Positions 44,022-59,529 of a stretch of DNA of 64,000 bases are shown here, piece after piece. Below the pieces are notes generated by a model. That model ran no database searches. It saw nothing but the letters and a program-made list of their open reading frames with translations, and was not told the DNA's origin. Source of the stretch: Amoebidium appalachense (Eukaryota > Ichthyosporea); contig CAVNZM010000002.1 of NCBI GenBank assembly GCA_963693365.1, forward strand, positions 4,092,001-4,156,000, written 5' to 3'. The stretch's first letter is position 1. Every line of letters begins with the position of its first letter. Position numbers and translations under genes: made by a program.

Positions 44022-45305
44022 GTGGAGCATAGTTCGAGTCCGTGGAGAAGTCCGGTGCTATTGGTTAAGAAGCCCGACGGGTCTTGGCGTCTAGTGAACG
44101 ATTACAGGGCTCTGAATCGGATCACTAAGGCAGACCAATGGCCTCTCCCTAACATAGACGAGCAGCTTTCACAGCTGCACGGCTATACTCACTTTGCTAA
44201 ACTTGATTTAAAAGCAGCTTTTTGGCAGATAAGGTTGGAGGAGAGCAGCAAGGAGAAGACTGCCTTTGCACTGGGTGACCAGCTGTTCCAGTACAAGGTG
44301 GTGCCGATGGGTTTGCTCTCCTCTCCAGCTATGTTGTGCCGGGTAATGTATAAAATTCTCCACCCTCATTTGGATGTATGCCACCCTTATTTGGATGATG
44401 TTTTAATTAAAGGTAGGTCATTTGAGGAGTTAGTTAATAATTGTGAAAAAGTATTTTTCGCTTTGGGTGAGTCTGGTCTTCGTATTAGCGGTAGCAAGAC
44501 TGTGATTGGTGTCACAGTGCCGGAGGTTAAGTTTTTAGGTCATATTGTGTCTAGTAATGGTCTTGCCCCTGATCCGGAGAAAATCCGGGCCATAGTTGAG
44601 TGGCCCCGTCCTCAGACTGTCACTCAACTAAGGCAATTTTTAGGTTTAACTAATTATCTTCGTCGTTATATTAAGGATTATAGTATGCTTGCTTTGCCGT
44701 TAACTAGTCAGACGGGGGGGGAGAAGAAGAATAGAATTGATTGGAATGCTGATGCTGTTTCTGCTTTCGAAAAGCTTAAGTTAGCTTTGCAGTCTTCGAG
44801 TAGGCTTGTTCATCCTGATTTTTCGGCCGGGGGGGGGATGTTTAAAGTTCGGTGTGATGCAAGTAAGGTTGCTGAGGGGGCCGTGTTATATCAAGTGCAG
44901 GAGGGGCAGGATAGAGTGATTGCTTATGCTAGTCGTTCATTTAGTAAAAGTGAACGTAGATATAGCAATCCGGAGAGAGAGTCCCATGCTATCTTTTGGG
45001 CAGTCTCACAGGCATGGAGGTATATACTCGCAGGCAGGACGTTTGAGGTCTACACCGACCACAAGCCCTGCCTAGCCATGGCCGGCACCACTCGTCTGGT
45101 CAACGAGAGGATGCAGAAGTGGGCCGCGGCTCTCGGTGAGTTCTCCTATAAATTGTTTTATGCCAAGGGTGAAACAATGGTTGACTGTGATGCTCTCTCT
45201 CGTGCTGCTTATATTTTGTTTGAAGAAGAGAAGGAGGGGGAGGGGGGGCTAGTGAGAGACGGGGGGGGAGGGGGGAAGGGGGGGAGAGTGAGCAGAAAGG
45301 AATAG
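44022..45305 (+). CDS. Gypsy reverse transcriptase-RNase H
   Basis: About 427 codons. RT begins abruptly at HSSSPWRSPVLLVKKPDGSW and continues with VNDYRALN, KLDLKAAFWQIRL, the catalytic YLDDVLI (about residue 128) and FLGLTNYLRRYI. RNase H follows with VRCDASKVAEGAVL, ASRSFSKSERRYSNPERE and YTDHKPCLAM. The N-terminal end of the RT domain is missing, consistent with loss at the Copia junction. The frame stops at 45303 after a G-rich run. Confidence 0.92.
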   Translation: MEHSSSPWRSPVLLVKKPDGSWRLVNDYRALNRITKADQWPLPNIDEQLSQLHGYTHFAKLDLKAAFWQIRLEESSKEKTAFALGDQLFQYKVVPMGLLSSPAMLCRVMYKILHPHLDVCHPYLDDVLIKGRSFEELVNNCEKVFFALGESGLRISGSKTVIGVTVPEVKFLGHIVSSNGLAPDPEKIRAIVEWPRPQTVTQLRQFLGLTNYLRRYIKDYSMLALPLTSQTGGEKKNRIDWNADAVSAFEKLKLALQSSSRLVHPDFSAGGGMFKVRCDASKVAEGAVLYQVQEGQDRVIAYASRSFSKSERRYSNPERESHAIFWAVSQAWRYILAGRTFEVYTDHKPCLAMAGTTRLVNERMQKWAAALGEFSYKLFYAKGETMVDCDALSRAAYILFEEEKEGEGGLVRDGGGGGKGGRVSRKE

Positions 45306-45310
45306 ATGCT

Positions 45311-47242
45311 GTGTCTGTGGATGTGTCTTCTTGGGTTCCGGGGTTGCTTGCTTATAAGTGTAGGAGAGGGGGGGGGAGGTATTTGTCAGTGTCTGAGGTC
45401 GGGACCGAGTCTCATGGCTCGGCCCCTGCCTTAGCACCTACGGCTTTGATCTTAGCTCAGGAGGATGATGTGTTGATTGGTCTGGTTAAGAATTATTTAA
45501 AGGGGCCGGTTGATTCGATTAAATTTAAAAATAAAAGGCAGATGATTAAGGTAGCTAAGTTAGCAAAAATGTGTCAGGTAGAGCAGGATTTAGTTTATCA
45601 TTGTTCTGGGCCAGACGGACACCGAGTTTGGGTCCCGACGGCACTTGTGCCTGAGGTTTTGCATATGGTGCATGAGCATCCCATGGCTGGTCATTTAGGT
45701 GTAAATAGGACGTTGCTTCGTGTTAATCGTTCGTATTTTTGGCCGGGTATGAGTAGGGAGGTGAGGGATTATGTGTTGTCATGCATGCATTGTCAGGAAA
45801 GGAATGAGAGTCCCCACTCTCGTTCCCGCCCGTCGTTTATTAGGGATTTTAATGTTCGTATGTTTGAAAGGGTAGCAGTGGATGTGGTCGGTCCTTTTAA
45901 TTCTACGGTTGAGGGTAACACTGTTCTTGTTATCGTCACCGATGTGGCCACTCGTTGGGTTGAAGTTTTTCCTCTCCCCACTGCTAATGCCGTTTTGTTT
46001 GCTCGTATTTTTGTGGATGAAATTTGTCTTAGGTTTGGTTGTCCTCGTGTTTTGTTAACGGATAGGAGTCGTGTGTTTTTAAATCAGTTGGTGTCGGAGG
46101 TGTGTAAAATTTTAAGGGTAGCTCATATCACTACGTCTGCATATCACCCTCAAGCAAATGCCATCTCTGAACGTGTGCATGCAGTGTTTCAGAAGTCCTT
46201 TGGCAAAATGGTGGATGTGGAGGCTAATGATTGGAATCATATGTCTAGGTTTATTGCTCATTCATATAATTCTACCCCTCATGCTGTGACTGGTTTTTCT
46301 CCGTTTTATTTGGTCTATGGGCAGGAGGCTATTAGTTTGTTAGATACGGCACTTTTGCCGATGGGGGGGGCTGACCGACTAACTTATCCCCACTGGACTG
46401 AGTTCCGGGAGCAGCTACTAACCCGGGCCCGGGCTGCACGTGATGCAGCTCTGGCCCGTACACAGCAGGCACAGACACGTGCAGACGTGTCCACACGTCC
46501 GTTACGTGAATTTGCCGAGGGTACTTTAGTTTTAATTAGGGATCATACTAGGAAAAAGAGATATAAGCAGGAGCAGGAAGGTAAGGGTGAAGGTGAAGGT
46601 CTTCGTAAGTATGGTAAGAAATGGTTGCCTCTTTTCATTGGCCCGTATAAAATAGTGGCTAGGTTAGGTCCGACGGAATATAAGGTGCAGAGGTTAGATA
46701 ATGAGAGTGATGTTAGATTTTATAATGTAGGTGATATAAAGGAATATTATGATAGGGCCCTTAGGGTTAAACGGCCGGAGGGCCGTCGAGTGTTAGATGC
46801 ATTCACCCCCGACTATGACGGGTCGGTGGATGTATCGGAGGCTGCAGTAGATAAAATTATGGATAAAAAGGTTATCGAAGGTAAGGAAGGTAAGGTAAAT
46901 TATTATTTAATTCGTTTTGAGGGAGGTTATCAGGAAGATCAGTGGTTGCCTGAGTTTCATTTGGATTGCCCGTTTTCTATTCGTGCTTATGAGGCTAGAT
47001 TAGTGCAGAGGGAGTTGCCTAGTGCTCCCTCTAGGCCAAAGAGAGTTATTCCTCAGTTTAATCGTGGTGTGAAAAGGTCGGTGGGGGAGGGGACCGGGGG
47101 GGGAGTGATGCAAATACACGTAGACACACGGGGGGAGGGGGAGGGGGGGGAGGAGACCGAGGAGGAGTGTGAACGTAGTCGTAGGAATTTAATTTATTAT
47201 CATAGGTGTCTCCGTAGGTATCAAGCTTATGGTGTAGATTAA
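45311..47242 (+). CDS. Gypsy integrase with C-terminal chromodomain
   Basis: About 643 codons, in a different frame from the RT; the switch lies in the G-runs at 45237-45290. H2C2 zinc domain (HPMAGHLGVNRT ... CMHCQ), core VDVVGPF ... LLTDRSRVF ... AISERVHAVFQ (D,D,E retained), SYNSTPHAVTGFSPFYLVYGQ, a GPY/F-like FIGPYKIVARLGPTEYKV, and a chromodomain-like VDKIMDKKVIEGKEGKVNYY ... FEGGYQEDQWLPE. Chromodomain integrases direct insertion to certain chromatin states in known chromoviruses. Confidence 0.92.
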   Translation: MSVDVSSWVPGLLAYKCRRGGGRYLSVSEVGTESHGSAPALAPTALILAQEDDVLIGLVKNYLKGPVDSIKFKNKRQMIKVAKLAKMCQVEQDLVYHCSGPDGHRVWVPTALVPEVLHMVHEHPMAGHLGVNRTLLRVNRSYFWPGMSREVRDYVLSCMHCQERNESPHSRSRPSFIRDFNVRMFERVAVDVVGPFNSTVEGNTVLVIVTDVATRWVEVFPLPTANAVLFARIFVDEICLRFGCPRVLLTDRSRVFLNQLVSEVCKILRVAHITTSAYHPQANAISERVHAVFQKSFGKMVDVEANDWNHMSRFIAHSYNSTPHAVTGFSPFYLVYGQEAISLLDTALLPMGGADRLTYPHWTEFREQLLTRARAARDAALARTQQAQTRADVSTRPLREFAEGTLVLIRDHTRKKRYKQEQEGKGEGEGLRKYGKKWLPLFIGPYKIVARLGPTEYKVQRLDNESDVRFYNVGDIKEYYDRALRVKRPEGRRVLDAFTPDYDGSVDVSEAAVDKIMDKKVIEGKEGKVNYYLIRFEGGYQEDQWLPEFHLDCPFSIRAYEARLVQRELPSAPSRPKRVIPQFNRGVKRSVGEGTGGGVMQIHVDTRGEGEGGEETEEECERSRRNLIYYHRCLRRYQAYGVD

Positions 47243-47374
47243 TTTATTATTTTTCTTCGTCATTCATTTAATTTAATTTTTTTAGGAGACTGATTAGTCT
47301 ATGTCTTTTTAGGGGGTGTTAGATGTAATGTGACTGAGGTGGGACTCAGCTTTTCCGGGGGCCGGGGGGGGAGT

Positions 47375-47425
47375 TGACATATACTAATCCGTCTCAGCAG
47401 ATTAGCCTAAGTCTACGATCGAGAT

Positions 47426-47459
<34 letters not shown>

Positions 47460-48100
47460 GGCCCGGGTCCACAGATCATCAAGATCAAGTCCGGGGCCTC
47501 AAGATAGCTGAACAGCTGCGTGCATCTTGCCTCTGCCGGCGCAGGGCATTGGACCACGTCAGCCGGGACAGCCGTCCAATAGAATTCTAATTAGTGTGTA
47601 GGATAGATCGTAGGAGGACTTAGGAATGTGATTGTTCGGGCAGAAGCCCTTTTGTAAGGATTGGCAAGGTTTGATAGTATATGTTGCCAAACGTATTTAT
47701 ATATGTAGATGTAGAGGAAAGGGGGGGAGGGAGGGGGGGGGAGGATAGTATGAAATGTAGATTTAGACTCTGCGGTGCCACTAGGGGGAGGGTGAGGGGT
47801 GAGACTTGGATAAATATATTAGTTGAGTAGATCGACTTAGCTCGTGCAGGCGCACGATAAAAGTAGATCGGAATGTTAATGGAATGTGGCATCGTAGGGG
47901 GCCAGGTGATGATGATCTTGTAGGGCACGGCCTTGATGGCCTCAGTCGTAACTTAGACTTAATCCGTACGGATCTAAGTTTGCCCGTCGGAGCCTGGTCT
48001 TAATAAACTTTACCGTTTTTCTATACACGTTCGTTCCTTTTCGTGTGTGTACACTTAGTAGAGTGCCGCGTCTCTAGTACACATATATTAGGATACGACA
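47375..48100 (+). repeat. 3' LTR of the Gypsy element
   Basis: 726 bp twin of 33065-33784 with a G-run 6 nt longer; the right GCTGG target duplication is at 48101-48105. Confidence 0.93.
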
Positions 48101-48440
48101 GCTGGCCATCCAGCTTGCCGATGCATGTGCCACTGCGGGCTGGTCGTTTGTGCTGACCCTCCTCATCTCTCTGCTGGTCAAGTACACGGTGGGCCTGGGC
48201 GCACACATGGGGGCCAGCGAGGTCACCATGCCCCACACGGAGCAGAGTCTGATTGGCGCTACCGTCGTGCCCGTGGCCGTGGTTGCCGGCCATGGGAGCG
48301 ATGACCTGAGCGATGGTGTGGCAAAGAAGCAGAGCGCATGACATGTGGTGGGGTGTGGAAAGAGGCCCGGGCGGGTGGATTGAGTGAATTGCAGCAGTGA
48401 TTCACATGGTCCTTTTTTTTTATTCCTTTGGTTGAAATTC

Positions 48441-48455
48441 GCCGGCAGGACCGGC
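48441..48455 (+). promoter_or_regulatory. 3'-UTR hairpin of AMT copy 1
   Basis: GCCGG-CAGGA-CCGGC, 100 nt after the stop; homologues follow copies 2 and 3. Confidence 0.6.
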
Positions 48456-48590
48456 ATTACTGTTTTCGTCCTAAGAAAGGGAAGCCAACCATTTCGGCAC
48501 GGGGCCCCTCTGTTCGAGTTATTCTGATTTAATGTTTTTAGCGACACACACTTGCAACCTGTGAACTTCTTAAAACTTCCCAAGTGTGCC

Positions 48591-48679
48591 TGTGGACTCG
48601 CATGTATATACATGCTTTCGAATTTTCAATGCACATGTGGACTCGCATGTATATACATGTTTTCGAATTTTAATGCACA
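48591..48679 (+). repeat. tandem duplication with 14-bp palindrome
   Basis: Two units of about 45 bp (48591-48635, 48636-48679), each starting TGTGGACTCG and containing the perfect palindrome CATGTATATACATG. AMT copy 2 has one related unit at 54055-54090. Confidence 0.85.
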
Positions 48680-50229
<1,550 letters not shown>

Positions 50230-50290
50230 GATGATTGGTTGAACAACTTCTTAGATTTCTAATATGTCGTCACTTTTTATCATCGCGCGT
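50230..50290 (+). promoter_or_regulatory. distal promoter block of AMT copy 2
   Basis: Homologue of 19696-19756 and 56158-56218: GATGATTGG ... AATATGTCGTCACTTTTTATCATCGCGCG. Confidence 0.6.
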
Positions 50291-50487
50291 GTTCGAACTT
50301 CCCTTCCCGTTTGATATTACACGCTTCAGTGCTCAGGAAGCACATAAGCATCAAAATTAATAAAGAACATTATCGGGTTTTTTTCCTTCTCTTTAAATCT
50401 TTTTTACATCAACGCCAAACACTATATTAGTGAGAGATCATCGGTAACCTCTGTATACACGTCACAAATGTGCTAGGCGCAAATGTG

Positions 50488-50532
50488 ATTGGCTCGTTCC
50501 GATATTTCCTGCCGACCGCACAGATATAAAAA
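50488..50532 (+). promoter_or_regulatory. core promoter of AMT copy 2
   Basis: ATTGG at 50488 and TATAAAAA at 50525-50532; spacing is shorter (37 nt) than in copies 1 (69) and 3 (62). Confidence 0.6.
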
Positions 50533-50750
50533 CATGCATCGCTCGTCGGAACTCGATCATTTCAGTGCAGCACACACACAACCGTTTACTTCCCCCGTGC
50601 ACAGCTTTGGTTTGATGCCATATACAAAACCCCCACCAGACACAAAAACAGTTCCCCTCCACTCGCGTGCGAAATTTTCCTTAAACTTGAATGCCTAGCT
50701 TTCACCCAGGCAACACACGCGTCCTTTTTGCACCTCAAGCGGCTTCAAAA

Positions 50751-53892
<3,142 letters not shown>

Positions 53893-53989
53893 GATGGTGT
53901 AATGTGTGGAAAGACGCCCAGGAGGGTAGACCGGAGTGAATTGCAGCAGTGATGTTGATTTCTACTTTATTTCTTCGTTATTTAAATGC

Positions 53990-54004
53990 GCCGGCAGGAC
54001 TGGC
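53990..54004 (+). promoter_or_regulatory. 3'-UTR hairpin of AMT copy 2
   Basis: GCCGG-CAGGA-CTGGC, 98 nt after the stop; one C-to-T change leaves a G-U pair. Confidence 0.6.
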
Positions 54005-54789
54005 ATGTACTGTTTTCGTTCTAACAACTTCACCGAAGCTTCCGAAGTGTGCCTACGAACTCGCATGTACATACATGTTTTCGAATTGAATGATGAAAGG
54101 ACACTTTAATAATGTAAAATACCTAGGCTACGGTGTGCCGTGCATACTGCCGATCGGTTGTATAAATTTCCATTTCGAAATCATTCAATAAGATTGGAAT
54201 CATTGATGGGACACGTACACAGTCTCGTGCAGGCAAACCTGATGCCACATACATACTCAATGCCCACGGGGCCCCCATACTTTTCTAAATATCATGTAAG
54301 TTTGACCGTCGTCCATTCACTTACCGACGCTGCTTTGTCTTACCAAGGAACAATTTGGCACCTTTAATGATTCCTCCACCGGGACTTTTTTTACTCGCAT
54401 ATGTTTGATGGTCACCGTGGTGCGGGGGATGGGTGGGTGGGTGGTGGGAAAGGGGGGGGGGGGGGGGGGGGGAGGGGAGAGGGGGAGGACGAGGAGGAGG
54501 GTGGGTGGAACGGGTCAGGGTGCTAAGGGAGGTGATCGATCATGAGAGAGATTGACCTAATTAGGCTCGCGCTAAAGACTGTGTTTGAGGGTGTACCGTT
54601 GCCAATGGCATCTGCCAAGTTAAAAACGTGCATGTTGGATGCAATTACAAGTGACGGTCATCGGGATGCCATGGATTTCGCAGTGTACGTCTGTGTCTAT
54701 ACATCGTTTGGTGCACGTGTGTAGGCGTGTGTGTGCGGGCCCGTCTGTGTTTGTGTACTTGTGTCATGATCCCGATTTGCGTGCGTACA

Positions 54790-54940
<151 letters not shown>

Positions 54941-55118
54941 ATGCGTGTGTGTGAATGTGTGTGTGCGGTACCGGTGTGGCAGAGCAACAGGCCTGGGTAT
55001 CAATCATGCATCTGATTTATATGCAGCAGTGTAGGGCAGTGCTACGTATACTGCGCTACTAATATCGATATAACCTCGTGTATGCATTTGCCCGGCACGC
55101 ATACGACGATATTATGCC

Positions 55119-55197
55119 CCCACCACCACCACCACCACCACCACCACAACCACCACCACCACCACCACCACGTGCACCATGGCCAGCACCACCATCA

Positions 55198-55270
<73 letters not shown>

Positions 55271-55272
55271 GT

Positions 55273-55312
<40 letters not shown>

Positions 55313-55399
55313 ATACACACACACACACGCGCGCGCGCGCGCACACACACACACACATGTACACGGTGGCACACACACACGCGCGCGCACACAGACACA

Positions 55400-55482
<83 letters not shown>
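55119..55482 (+). repeat. (CCA)n followed by several (CA)n blocks
   Basis: CCA/ACC trinucleotides to 55200, then CA blocks separated by CCGTG, GTAT, GCGCGC and TGTACACGGTGG spacers. Confidence 0.93.
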
Positions 55483-55485
<3 letters not shown>

Positions 55486-55656
55486 GCATATCCCCTCCCC
55501 CTCCCCCTTTTTTTATAACTTGATAGTAAAAAGAAAAACCAGCCGGATCAAGCCCCTGCCCAATTCCCATCCCCCCCCCCCCCCCCCCTGCTAACCCCCC
55601 CCCCCCCCCCCCGTTCACCCCGCTGCCCTTCCCTTCCCCTTCCCTCCAGCCCCCCT

Positions 55657-55687
<31 letters not shown>

Positions 55688-56157
55688 CCTCCCCTCCCTC
55701 CCCTCCCTCCCTCCCTCGCCCACCACCACCACCATCACCACCCTCGAGCTTCAATTGCAACGGTTGACACCAAGCCTCTAAAATCTACCCTGGTTGGCTG
55801 TTAATCATGCCACTTGATCGCCGAAACGAAACTCGAGTTTTTCGAAAGACCTGATCTACTTTTACCTACATCCAATTTACGACTCCGACTTGCAAGCTGC
55901 AAGCTGTTTTCAAAGCGAAAAGCGGCTTAGATTTGCTTGTTTTTATAGATTTTACTTTACAAAATAGCTTCTTCAATGCATGCATGTGACCATGTTGTGT
56001 GCTGATACCGGTGCCTGGTTGATAAGGACGAACCAGCTATCGGATTTCTATTGGTGCCTTTAGATTTTGCGCTGACCAATCGGGAGCAAGTTGCTTTTTT
56101 CGATAAGCGATAAAATTGCGAATTGTTGATTGGTGAATTGTCCTGGGCTTTCGTAAG

Positions 56158-56218
56158 ATGATTGGACGAGCGAATTCCAAGATTTCGAATATGGCGTCAC
56201 TTTTTATCATCGCGCGTT
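56158..56218 (+). promoter_or_regulatory. distal promoter block of AMT copy 3
   Basis: GATGATTGG ... GAATATGGCGTCACTTTTTATCATCGCGCG; conserved with copies 1 and 2. Confidence 0.65.
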
Positions 56219-56435
56219 CAGATTCTAGATCTTCACCTAATCCCCTTAGGCCAGTTTCGGATCATGCTTCAACACACAGGGAAAAAAAAATACATTATAA
56301 AGAAATAAGAGCATTATCTGCTTTTTAGTTTTTTTTCCTCTCAATTCCTTTTTCTATTCACGCCAGTAACGCCAAACTCTAATGACCATTAGTAAGGTCA
56401 ATGTTTGCATTCGACATCGGTCATGATCAGATGTG

Positions 56436-56505
56436 ATTGGTTTGTTCATGATATGCGTTGGGATTCCATTTCACGTGCTTTGCTGCCGCCCCACAGATAT
56501 AAAAA
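56436..56505 (+). promoter_or_regulatory. core promoter of AMT copy 3
   Basis: ATTGG at 56436 in TGATTGGTTTGTTCATGAT and TATAAAAA at 56498-56505, about 188 nt before the ATG. Confidence 0.72.
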
Positions 56506-56685
56506 CTTGCATGAGTTTCCATCTCTACCAGTTCCGTCCACACAACACTTTTGCTCGGCGAGGTTTTCGATTTCATCCCGAAGAGTTCCCTCTTCCATTC
56601 GCTTAAGCACATCACGCCTATATTTGAACGCTTCTTTTAGCCAAGCAACACACGCGTCGTTGTTGTACCTTAAGCAACTTCGAAA

Positions 56686-59164
56686 ATGGCCTACGACTCC
56701 GGAGACGTTGCATGGCTGCTCACAAGCACAGCGCTTGTGTTTATGATGACGCTGGGTCTTGCCTTCTTCTATGCCTCCCTCGTGCGTGAGTCCCACCTTG
56801 CCGACACGCTTGGTCTCACCATCATCTCCATGGGCATCGTCACCATTCAGTGGGTTCTTATCGGCTACTCCCTCTCCTTTGGCTTCGGCACCAGCGGCTT
56901 CATTGGCAACTTCATGTTTGCCGGCCTCAGGCAAATGTCTTCTTCAGAGCCGTCAGCCGACGCAGAATCCTACGCTAGCAACGTCCCCGCCCTCGGCTTC
57001 ATGGTTTTCCAGATGAGCTTTGCTGTGCTCACGCCGTCTCTCATCACCGGCGCGCTTATTGGTCGTATTTCGTTCATGGGGTTCATTCTCTTCATCTTCC
57101 TCTGGACTACGTTCGTCTACGACCCCATCTGCCACTGGGTCTGGGGTCTTGACGGGTGGCTGCATACCCTCGGCTCGTTGGACTTTGCAGGGGGCTCCGT
57201 TGTGCACATCAGCTCTGGTTTTGCCGCCCTTGCCGCCGCGATTGTTGCTGGCAAGAGGCAACACCACGAGCGCGTCAACACGTCTGTAGATCTTCGCTTG
57301 AACCTGCTTGGTGCCGCCTTGCTGTGGGTGGGCTGGTTTGGCTTCAACGGCGGGTCTGCCGTGTCGGCTGGAGGCCTCGCCTCCTTGGCGCTCGCAAACA
57401 CACAGGTGGGCAAACATTATTTGTTGCATTGGTGCCCATGTTCGGAGCAATCTATTTCTTGGTGGTGCATGCGATGCTCTGTTGCCTCATGGTTGATCGT
57501 TGCATGCCCATGAAAACCAATTTTTGTTTCTATTCTTTATTTCCTTTCCAGTCTGAAAAAGTAACATATTATTTACGCTACCAGATTTGCGCCGGCACGT
57601 CCATGTTCGTGTGGGCGATTCTCGACATGGTGTGTGTTGGACACATTGCGCTGGACAATGCGCTGTACGGTGCGGTGGTGGGTCTTGTGGTCATCACCCC
57701 TGCCTGTGGCTTTGTGGTGCCCGGCTACAGTGTCGTCATGGGCGTCTACGGCACAGCCATCTCCTACCTCGTGCTGTTCCTCTGGAGAAAGTTCGTTGCC
57801 CCCTATTCCACCCCCTCCCCCCCTCCCCCCTCCCCCCGCACCACCACCACCACCCCCCTCCGCTCAGGCCCCCAATACGTAAGCATGATGGACAGTCCGA
57901 AATCTGCTTCACTCCTGCATTTGCCTATTCCTCCCCTTCCACCTCCCCACACCCTCGACCCCTACTTTTGCTCCTTAACCCTCCAATTCCCCGCCTACCC
58001 ACCCACCCACCCACGGTCGAACGCGAACTCGTGTTAACTTTTGCACTTCGAATTCCCTTGGATGTCAAATGAATAGTTAAGATTCAATGATTTTGTTCTA
58101 CTAGCAACCAGAACATGCATAATATGCAAGAACAAACGCCTGAGCCCGTGAGATTGCCCATCGGCCCATGCCCCCAGGAGTTTGTTGCACAACATATCAA
58201 TTGGCATGCCACTTGCACACATGAGAAACGTGCATTCACATTCAATTTATTGAGTCAAAACTGCTCAATCACAGATGCAATACATGCGCACCACAGCGCC
58301 ATATCATATGTACACCACACAAATACAAAAAAAAAAAAAAAAAACCCGGGTCTACACTCTAAATATGAAAACTGCACCAGTTATTACGTTTGTCGCAGTA
58401 TACTGTTTTTATCGGAAAAGTACAGATGTCCGATTCGCAAAAGCCTTAATGCGGATCATGCGAGCACACAGAAGGTGACACTTTCGGATGTAATAGTTGG
58501 CACAAAAAACAAAAGAGTATCGTCGTTATAAAGCGCACAGAAAACCATCTATCACTTGCTTACACCCCATCCAACCCATGCAGGTATGCGCACGACTATG
58601 TTGACGATGCGCTGTATGTGTTCTGCTCCCACGGGATTGGCGGTGTGATTGGCTCCCTCTCCACCGGCCTCTTTGCTACCACAAGCGTCAACTCTGCTGG
58701 TATGCAACCCTCCCCAAATCCCCTTCCTCCCTTCTCCCTTTCGTTTCCTTTCGTCCACACCACTTTCCATTTCGGGCATTCCTTCCCTCCCCCCGTCCTA
58801 TGTACCCCATTCACACCCCAGCCCCCCCCCCCCCCCCCCCCCCCCCCTTCTTTTCTGGCGCACGGACTCGTTTTCGCTCTGGCGCACCTGGGGATATCTA
58901 TGATATTTGTGCACCGTTGCCCACACATACACAGACACACACACAATGTGCATGCATGGCACTGCTACCGACATCCGGTGCATGTTGTAAAAAATGCTCC
59001 CGACATGCTCATTACGCCGATGCACGATGACACCCACGACCTCCCCCCGTCCCCTCCTTCCTCATTGGTCCGACTCTCCTTGCCCAACTTGGTCTCCCTT
59101 CCCCCAAACATACACACACATTGGTGCTAACAAACCCGCTTACCTACCCCCCCCCCCCTCGCCC

Positions 59165-59215
<51 letters not shown>

Positions 59216-59529
59216 ACACACAAAACAAAACAAAACAAAACAAAACAGGTGCGGACGGTGCGTTCTACGGCAACCCCAAGCAGCTGGCCATCCAGCTTGC
59301 CGATGCATGTGCCACTGCGGGCTGGTCGTTTGTGCTGACCCTCCTCATCTCGCTGCTGGTCAAGTACACGGTGGGCCTGGGCGCACACATGGGGGCCAGC
59401 GAGGTCACCATGCCCCACACGGAGCAGAGTCTGATTGGCGCTACCGTCGTGCCCGTGACCGTACTGGTCGGCCATGGGGGTGAAAATGGGAACGCAGATA
59501 TGGTTAAGAAGCAGACTGAGAGCGCATGA
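56686..59529 (+). CDS. AMT-type ammonium transporter copy 3, intact, 4 exons
   Basis: Exons 56686-57405, 57585-57790, 58584-58699 and 59249-59529 give 440 codons plus TGA. Phases agree; the exon 2 donor GTTCGT is unusual but conserved in all copies. This is a polytopic membrane protein with about ten or eleven hydrophobic segments. Family marks: GLAFFYASLVR in the first helix, WVWGLDGWL, DFAGGSVVH (His about 174) and VFCSHGIGG (His about 325). The two histidines correspond to the twin-His pore of AmtB-type channels. The family moves ammonium across the plasma membrane for nitrogen uptake. It is the only one of the three tandem copies with an unbroken frame, so it is probably the locus's only working transporter. 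It could be called AMT1-like; a subfamily needs a tree. Confidence 0.93.

Larger units (their letters stand above)
33065..48100 (+). mobile_element. Gypsy-type (chromovirus-like) LTR retrotransposon with nested insertions
   Basis: LTRs at 33065-33784 and 47375-48100 begin TGACAT and end ACGACA, flanked by the 5-bp target duplication GCTGG. Internal coding in order: short gag-like ORF, protease, RT-RNase H, integrase with chromodomain. Before the 3' LTR lies a purine-rich tract CCGGGGGCCGGGGGGGGAGT. The element carries a non-autonomous LTR element (33786-37381) right after its 5' LTR and a Copia polyprotein between protease and RT. LTRs differ by eye only in the length of one G-run (6 nt), so the insertion is young. 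Confidence 0.92.
30888..48341 (+). pseudogene. AMT-type ammonium transporter copy 1, broken by frameshift and retrotransposon nest
   Basis: Exons 30888-31607, 31849-32056, 32307-32422, then exon 4 as 33026-33064 plus 48106-48341, at the same junctions as intact copy 3. Exon 1 is a clean 240-codon frame with DFAGGSVVH. In exon 2 the sequence ATCTCTAGTACC replaces ATCTCCTACC, a net +2 nt near 32027, which throws the frame before the last two exons. Exon 4 is split by a 15-kb LTR-element nest inserted after GCTGG (33060-33064, repeated at 48101-48105). The remaining exon 4 still encodes the normal end to a TGA at 48339. High exon identity to copy 3 suggests that the gene died recently. Confidence 0.92.

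Noticed and set aside
58115-58531. Open frame inside AMT copy 3 intron 2
   Set aside because: It has no domain, lies within a well-supported intron and is absent from the equivalent introns of copies 1 and 2.
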